In this document: positions 60,103 to 64,000 of the stretch, one piece after another
Layout: each line of letters begins with the position of its first letter
Numbering within the stretch: the stretch's first letter is position 1
NCBI GenBank assembly: GCA_002688185.1
Contig: NZCE01000012.1
Coordinates: 1 to 64,000, forward strand
From: Spirochaetales bacterium
GTDB lineage: Bacteria; Spirochaetota; Spirochaetia; ARS1246
DNA: 64,000 nucleotides
Direction of reading: 5' to 3'
Position numbers and translations under genes: made by a program
The notes under the pieces: generated by a model
What the model saw: the letters and a program-made list of their open reading frames with translations, nothing else
Database searches by the model: none
Told to the model about the DNA's origin: nothing

Positions 60103-61131
60103 ATGAGAGCGGTGTTGCTCGAAGATTATGGCGTTTTGAAGCTCATAGAAACTCATCGGCCGGAACTTACCGGTCAAGACCAGGTGCTCGTTCGAACCTC
60201 CGTGGTGGGGGTATGCGGCTCGGAGATACACGCGTTTAACGGCAGCCACCCTTTTAGAGAGCCTCCCGCGGTCATGGGACATGAAATAGTCGGTATCGTG
60301 GCCGAGGCGGGCTCTGACTGTTCCTCGATAAAACCGGGTGATAGAGTCACGGTCGATCCCCAATGGACCTGTGGTACCTGCTCATGGTGTACATCGGGCC
60401 GGCACAATTTGTGCCCAAAAAAGACTGTTTTGGGAACCACGGGCTGGTCCGGCGGATTCGGCGAGTATTTTGTTATCCCTGAAAACAGGGTGTACCCTCT
60501 GCCGCCAGGAATGTCGGATTCCGAGGCGATTCTGATAGAGCCTCTCAGCGTGGGAATGCATGCATCACGCAGGGCTGCGGTCAGAGATGGTGAGAAAGCG
60601 GTGGTTTTCGGCAGCGGAACCATCGGTTTATCCACTATTGCAGCGGCACGGGTATACGGAGCGGCAACCGTAGTCGCGGTAGACTTGCTGGATCATTGCC
60701 TCATAGCCGCGACGAGTGCCGGCGCGACGGCGGCCGTTCACGCGGGCGCAGTAAGTGCCGATGACCAAATCAGATCATACGTGGGCAAAGATGGGGCGGA
60801 CGTGGTTTTTGTAACGATCGGCATACCGGCCGTGTTTGAAAAAGCATTGTCCTTGGTCAGGCCGGGCGGCCGGATTGCCATGATAGCTCTTTTTGATAAA
60901 CCGGTTTCGTTCGAGCCCTTCGACATAGTGGGTAGTGATGTTTCCATACTTGGAAGCCAGATGTATAGCGACATCGACGTGAAGGATGCGATATCCGCCC
61001 TCGTGGAAGGAAGGGCTGCAATTCAACATTTAGTCACCCATGAGCTGCCCATCGAAGAGGCCCGGAAAGCATTCGATCTCACAATCTCAAAAAAGGACAA
61101 CGCAATAAAAGTCGTGTTGCTCCATCGGTGA
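60103..61131 (+). CDS. Zinc-dependent alcohol dehydrogenase, second copy
   Basis: The medium-chain dehydrogenase has VVGVCGSEIHAFNGS and MGHEIVG for the catalytic zinc and CGTCSWCTSGRHNLC for the structural zinc. The NAD fold is VFGSGTIGLSTIAAARVYGAATVVAVD. It is closest in style to L-galactonate or sorbitol dehydrogenases. The frame is open far upstream (59854) into the 5' end of the divergent mmsA gene, but domain sequence begins with MRAVLLEDYG at the ATG 60103. An ATG at 60094 is also possible. It is only distantly similar to the copy at 55.3 kb, so this is not a recent duplication. Confidence 0.88.
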   Translation: MRAVLLEDYGVLKLIETHRPELTGQDQVLVRTSVVGVCGSEIHAFNGSHPFREPPAVMGHEIVGIVAEAGSDCSSIKPGDRVTVDPQWTCGTCSWCTSGRHNLCPKKTVLGTTGWSGGFGEYFVIPENRVYPLPPGMSDSEAILIEPLSVGMHASRRAAVRDGEKAVVFGSGTIGLSTIAAARVYGAATVVAVDLLDHCLIAATSAGATAAVHAGAVSADDQIRSYVGKDGADVVFVTIGIPAVFEKALSLVRPGGRIAMIALFDKPVSFEPFDIVGSDVSILGSQMYSDIDVKDAISALVEGRAAIQHLVTHELPIEEARKAFDLTISKKDNAIKVVLLHR

Positions 61132-61156
61132 TTCGATGCAAGGAGGGGGAACAAAC

Positions 61157-61972
61157 TTGGAACCCGAAGTACGATATCACATGCTCAGACCCGGCGAGAT
61201 CATCCGCAGGAGGGCGGAGTGCCCGGTTGTATATATACCCATCGGCACAATCGAGTGGCACGGTCTTCATAATCCGGTGGGAGCCGATTCGCTGCAGGCA
61301 GAAGGCCTGGCCGAACTGTGTGCCACACGGGGCGGCGGGTTGGTATTTCCAACCCTCTACTTTGGAGAAAGCAGATCCGAGAGTTTGATGGAGGCGAATG
61401 CGCAGGACCGGGAGGCAATCGCCTCAGAGATGAATCTTCCGCCGGACAACTTTCTCCCCGATCGCATGCCGTTTTCCCCAATAGACCAGGCGTTCAACTA
61501 CGAAAAGCTGTTGATCCATATATTGGCAGAGGCGATGTCGTTAGGATTCAAGGTGGGCGTGCTGGTTGCCGGTCATTACCCGCTTATTGACCATGCGCGC
61601 ACGGCAGTCCTCAAGTTTAATAAATGGAGGCCCGCGCGGTATGGAGGGATGCTCGCCTGGGCCTGCATCGACTATGAGTTTTTATCGGATACTTACGATT
61701 GCGCCGGAGACCACGCGGCGGGGTGGGAAACATCCCATCTTCTTCACCTCCATCCCGACCGTGTCGACCTCTCTGTTCTGCCGAAGAAGGGCGAAAAACT
61801 TGTCGGGGTCGGCGGCAAGATGACACCCCAAGATGCGACTGCGACATTTGGTAAAGAGATTCTCGACGCATCCGCAGAGGCAATTATACGAGAAGTCTCA
61901 CACAGGCTCGCTAACCGCGAGACTTATCACGGTCACGGAAACAGCCTCAAAACCGGACTTTGGCGCAAGTGA
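61157..61972 (+). CDS. Creatininase family amidohydrolase
   Basis: The family metal site is present: VVYIPIGTIEWHGLHNPVGADSLQAE (Glu, His, Asp ligands), VLVAGHYPL (His), and CAGDHAAGWETSHLLHL (Glu). The last differs from the more usual GDHAG-x-x-ETS pattern by A-G-W-E-T-S only slightly. The family hydrolyses cyclic amides (creatininase, MftE-like proteins). Its association with dehydrogenases suggests a lactam or lactone of a sugar-acid pathway. The ribosome site AAGGAGGGGG favours TTG 61157; ATG 61136 is in frame but has none. It lies directly behind the second dehydrogenase. Confidence 0.82.
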   Translation: MEPEVRYHMLRPGEIIRRRAECPVVYIPIGTIEWHGLHNPVGADSLQAEGLAELCATRGGGLVFPTLYFGESRSESLMEANAQDREAIASEMNLPPDNFLPDRMPFSPIDQAFNYEKLLIHILAEAMSLGFKVGVLVAGHYPLIDHARTAVLKFNKWRPARYGGMLAWACIDYEFLSDTYDCAGDHAAGWETSHLLHLHPDRVDLSVLPKKGEKLVGVGGKMTPQDATATFGKEILDASAEAIIREVSHRLANRETYHGHGNSLKTGLWRK

Positions 61973-62127
61973 GGCCGGCTTATTGCACCTAACGCTGTTT
62001 CTTGGATGGTGGGACGATCGGATAACTTCCTGTGAAATCAAGAGATATCTTTATAATTTCATTGACCCGATGAAAGGATTCGCATTAAGTTTCTTATAGT
62101 GTCAATGTAGATACGGAGTATGCCCAC

Positions 62128-63411
62128 ATGAAAGCCAAATTGCTAATTTTCTCCATTATCACCGTTTTTGCGTTGCCGGTATTCTCTCAGGTAATTGAGC
62201 AGCAGGCGATCGACGGCGCCACACTCCCTGAGATTGAGCCGGAGGATCAGGGCGCGGGTTTGGCTTCTTCGTACTCATTGGACGATGTACTGGGCGATTT
62301 TGAAGTGGTGTGGAAATCTCTATCTGACTTTTACGTAGACCCCGAGTTTGCGGAAAAAGATTGGGATGCCTTGAAAGACGAGTATCAGACGAAGATCGAG
62401 GAATCAGAAGACGCCGCCACCGGCTACATGGCGGTCGCTGACATGATAGAAGCGATTGAGGCCTTCAATACATACGTTGTCCCGCCGTGGATCACCCAAG
62501 CGACAAGTGAGGGATCATCCGATATTGAGCTTGAGTATGCCGGGGTAGGGATTCTGTTGCAGGAGCTCGAGACCGGAGAGGTTATGGTGCTGAGCGTGTT
62601 CTCGGATACGCCCGCGGAAAATGCGGGCGTGCTGCTCGGGGACGTGATTGTGGGAGTGAATGACTGGCGCGTTGCCGGAGAAAATCCGGTATCACTCATC
62701 TCAGAACGTGTACGTGGGCCGGTGGGGACTGATGTCACCCTTACCCTTAAGGATCCGGACGGCGCGGAGCGTGATTTGGCGATTACCCGGGCAAAAATAG
62801 ATTTGAGGCCAACCGTAGATGACAAATTCGTTGACGGCACCGTTGGATACATGCGTATCCCGGTACTTTCTGATGAGCTTGTGGACGCGGCATCAAAGGC
62901 TTTGCCAAAACTGCTGTCTACCCGCGGGCTTGTGTTGGATTTGAGGGGCGTGTCGGGTGGAAGCTTGGAGGCCACCATTAAGGTGGCGCAATGGTTCCTG
63001 GGTGCTGCCCAGATGGGAGGATTTGTGTCCCGGGAAGGTGCATACCCCTTGCCATTCAGAGAAGACTCAATCGCCGCATATCAGCGCCCCGTGGTGATAG
63101 TTGCCAACTCACGCACCTACGGAGTTGCGGAGATACTGGCAACCATTATGCATGACTACAAGCGGGCCCGCATAGTGGGAAACGTCACCCAGGGGGGATT
63201 TAGTATTGGCAGATTTGTAGATCTTCCGAGTGGGGGATTATTCCATATTACTGTCGGGTTGTACGTCAGCCCTAGGGGCGAGCTTTTACCGGCAAAAGGG
63301 ATAGAGCCGGATAATCTTGTTGAGTATCCGGATCTCCAAACCTTGCGATCCGGAAAAGACGTTTTTCTCGATGAAGCGGTACACGTTTTGAGGACTAATC
63401 CCAGGCTGTAG
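62128..63411 (+). CDS. S41 peptidase-like protein with PDZ, catalytic residues missing
   Basis: A signal peptide (LLIFSIITVFALPVFSQ) precedes a helical N-terminal part (DFEVVWKSLSDFYVDPEFAEKDWDALKDEY), a PDZ domain (GVGILLQELETGEVMVLSVFSDTPAENAGVLLGDVIVGVNDW) and an S41/CtpA core (MRIPVLSDEL, GLVLDLRGVSGGSLEATIKVAQWFL). In active proteases the core has SASASE and TFGKGSVQ; here these read TYGVAE and TQGGFSIG, with Ala334 replacing the catalytic Ser and Gly357 replacing the Lys. The fold is otherwise intact, so the protein is probably a periplasmic binding or regulatory pseudo-protease. A GGAG site precedes the ATG. Confidence 0.85.
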   Translation: MKAKLLIFSIITVFALPVFSQVIEQQAIDGATLPEIEPEDQGAGLASSYSLDDVLGDFEVVWKSLSDFYVDPEFAEKDWDALKDEYQTKIEESEDAATGYMAVADMIEAIEAFNTYVVPPWITQATSEGSSDIELEYAGVGILLQELETGEVMVLSVFSDTPAENAGVLLGDVIVGVNDWRVAGENPVSLISERVRGPVGTDVTLTLKDPDGAERDLAITRAKIDLRPTVDDKFVDGTVGYMRIPVLSDELVDAASKALPKLLSTRGLVLDLRGVSGGSLEATIKVAQWFLGAAQMGGFVSREGAYPLPFREDSIAAYQRPVVIVANSRTYGVAEILATIMHDYKRARIVGNVTQGGFSIGRFVDLPSGGLFHITVGLYVSPRGELLPAKGIEPDNLVEYPDLQTLRSGKDVFLDEAVHVLRTNPRL

Positions 63412-63466
63412 CCGTAATTGCTGTAAATTGTTGTGCATAGCGGACGTGCACGGGAGAGGATTTTTC

Positions 63467-64000
63467 ATGTTGGCAAATTATCGTTTGGCAAAGTCAGAAA
63501 TCGTAATTGCTTTGCTGCTGTTTAGCGCAGCGTTTGTATGGGCCGCGGCGGGCGTCCCCGCGGCGGGCGTCCCCGCGGCAGCACCCATCGGCCGAGTAGC
63601 TCCCGAGAGTCTTCCAGGTGGTTCAGCGACCGAGAACGCTTCAGTTATTGATCCATTGGATCAGCAGGATTTTCCCGAGGAAGCGGCAACCCTACCAAGC
63701 CCCCGTTCCAGAAGATCTACACTCAACCTAGTAGATGTAGATCGATTTGTCCGACGCTTGGAGTCCGATAGACGTCTGCTATCTGAGATTAGGAAGGAAG
63801 TGCCTGAAGCCAGACTCGAGGCTGAGATGTATTTAAAACGTCTGAAGGATCTCGCTGCGCGGTCGGACCCTGTTCGTTTGGTTCCCCTCGTCAATCGTGT
63901 TATGGAACAGGCGCCTATATACTTTGACTGGATGGATCGGGAGTATGAAAATGAGGAAGAGCGGGCGATGGAATACTATGTCGGCGGCGCGCGGGGATTC
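63467..64000 (+). CDS. Secreted protein of unknown function, truncated by the window edge
   Basis: The ATG follows GGGAGAGGA. The product begins MLANYRLAKSEIVIALLLFSAAFVWAAAG, a signal peptide or anchor. A ten-residue duplication (GVPAA twice, from a 15-base tandem repeat at about 63544-63573) follows, then a charged helical region with VDVDRFVRRLESDRRLLSEIRKEVPEARLEAEMYLKRLKDLAARS and YFDWMDREYENEEERAMEYY. The frame stays open to the last base, so the protein continues beyond the window. I do not recognise a family. It may share an operon with the S41-like gene 55 bases upstream. Confidence 0.75.
   Translation, partial: MLANYRLAKSEIVIALLLFSAAFVWAAAGVPAAGVPAAAPIGRVAPESLPGGSATENASVIDPLDQQDFPEEAATLPSPRSRRSTLNLVDVDRFVRRLESDRRLLSEIRKEVPEARLEAEMYLKRLKDLAARSDPVRLVPLVNRVMEQAPIYFDWMDREYENEEERAMEYYVGGARGF

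Noticed and set aside
62424..62978. 184-residue open frame antisense to the S41-like gene
   Set aside because: Serine/threonine/proline-rich shadow composition opposite a well-supported domain protein.

Overview
This 64-kb window is most likely from a free-living, mid-GC spirochaete. The evidence is a periplasmic flagellar sheath gene (flaA) directly behind an AmiC-type amidase and a GerMN-domain gene, an order I recall from Treponema, and a radical-SAM protein of the spirochaete-restricted 'spiro-SPASM' type. There are no rRNA, tRNA or CRISPR loci and no recognisable transposase gene.

Layout. 0.2-3.8 kb: a small secreted protein, a DUF192 lipoprotein, and the opposing xseB-xseA-GNAT operon. 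3.9-10.5 kb: a tightly overlapping five-gene run (spiro-SPASM radical SAM, glycosyltransferase-like, SpsF-like cytidylyltransferase, PseG-like/methyltransferase fusion, ATP-grasp ligase) that looks like an undescribed sugar-modification pathway, running into amidase-GerMN-flaA (10.5-13.2 kb). 13.2-17.1 kb: a gene of unknown function, a parvulin, and a repeat-rich patch around a dehalogenase-like alpha/beta hydrolase and an internally deleted dehydrogenase. 17.1-20 kb: sugar isomerase, UroD-like protein and an amidohydrolase.

19.97-31.4 kb (minus strand) is the most notable block: an eleven-gene operon hemX-sirC-hemA-hemC-tetR-cobA/hemD-ahbC-hemB-ahbD-ahbAB-hemL. It encodes haem synthesis from glutamyl-tRNA through uroporphyrinogen III, siroheme and Fe-coproporphyrin (the Ahb route). 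A TetR gene lies inside the operon and a perfect 20-bp palindrome sits just downstream of the -10 box of the leading promoter, suggesting autoregulation.

31.5-40 kb looks accessory: an NAD(P)-binding epimerase, a DUF4037 protein, 1.3 kb of poorly coding DNA, a hybrid sensor kinase and a frameshifted beta-helix pseudogene. 40-44.3 kb: a DUF4129/MoxR/DUF58 operon. 44.4-47.7 kb: an iron operon with fur, a FeoB split into GTPase and membrane subunits, a Cys-rich small protein and a DtxR-like/FeoA fusion. 47.7-53.9 kb (minus): a signalling operon with a FemAB-like/PilZ fusion, an unknown protein, two receiver proteins and a sensor kinase. 54-55.2 kb: an HtrA-type lipoprotein protease. 55.3-62 kb: catabolic genes (two zinc dehydrogenases, a LarA-like protein, DUF1080, methylmalonate-semialdehyde dehydrogenase, creatininase family). 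62.1-64 kb: an S41-like protein lacking its catalytic residues and a secreted protein cut by the window edge.

Several transcription units have a -10 box ending only 6-9 nt before the start codon and no Shine-Dalgarno sequence, suggesting recurrent leaderless mRNAs. All assignments come from reading the sequence; no database search was run.
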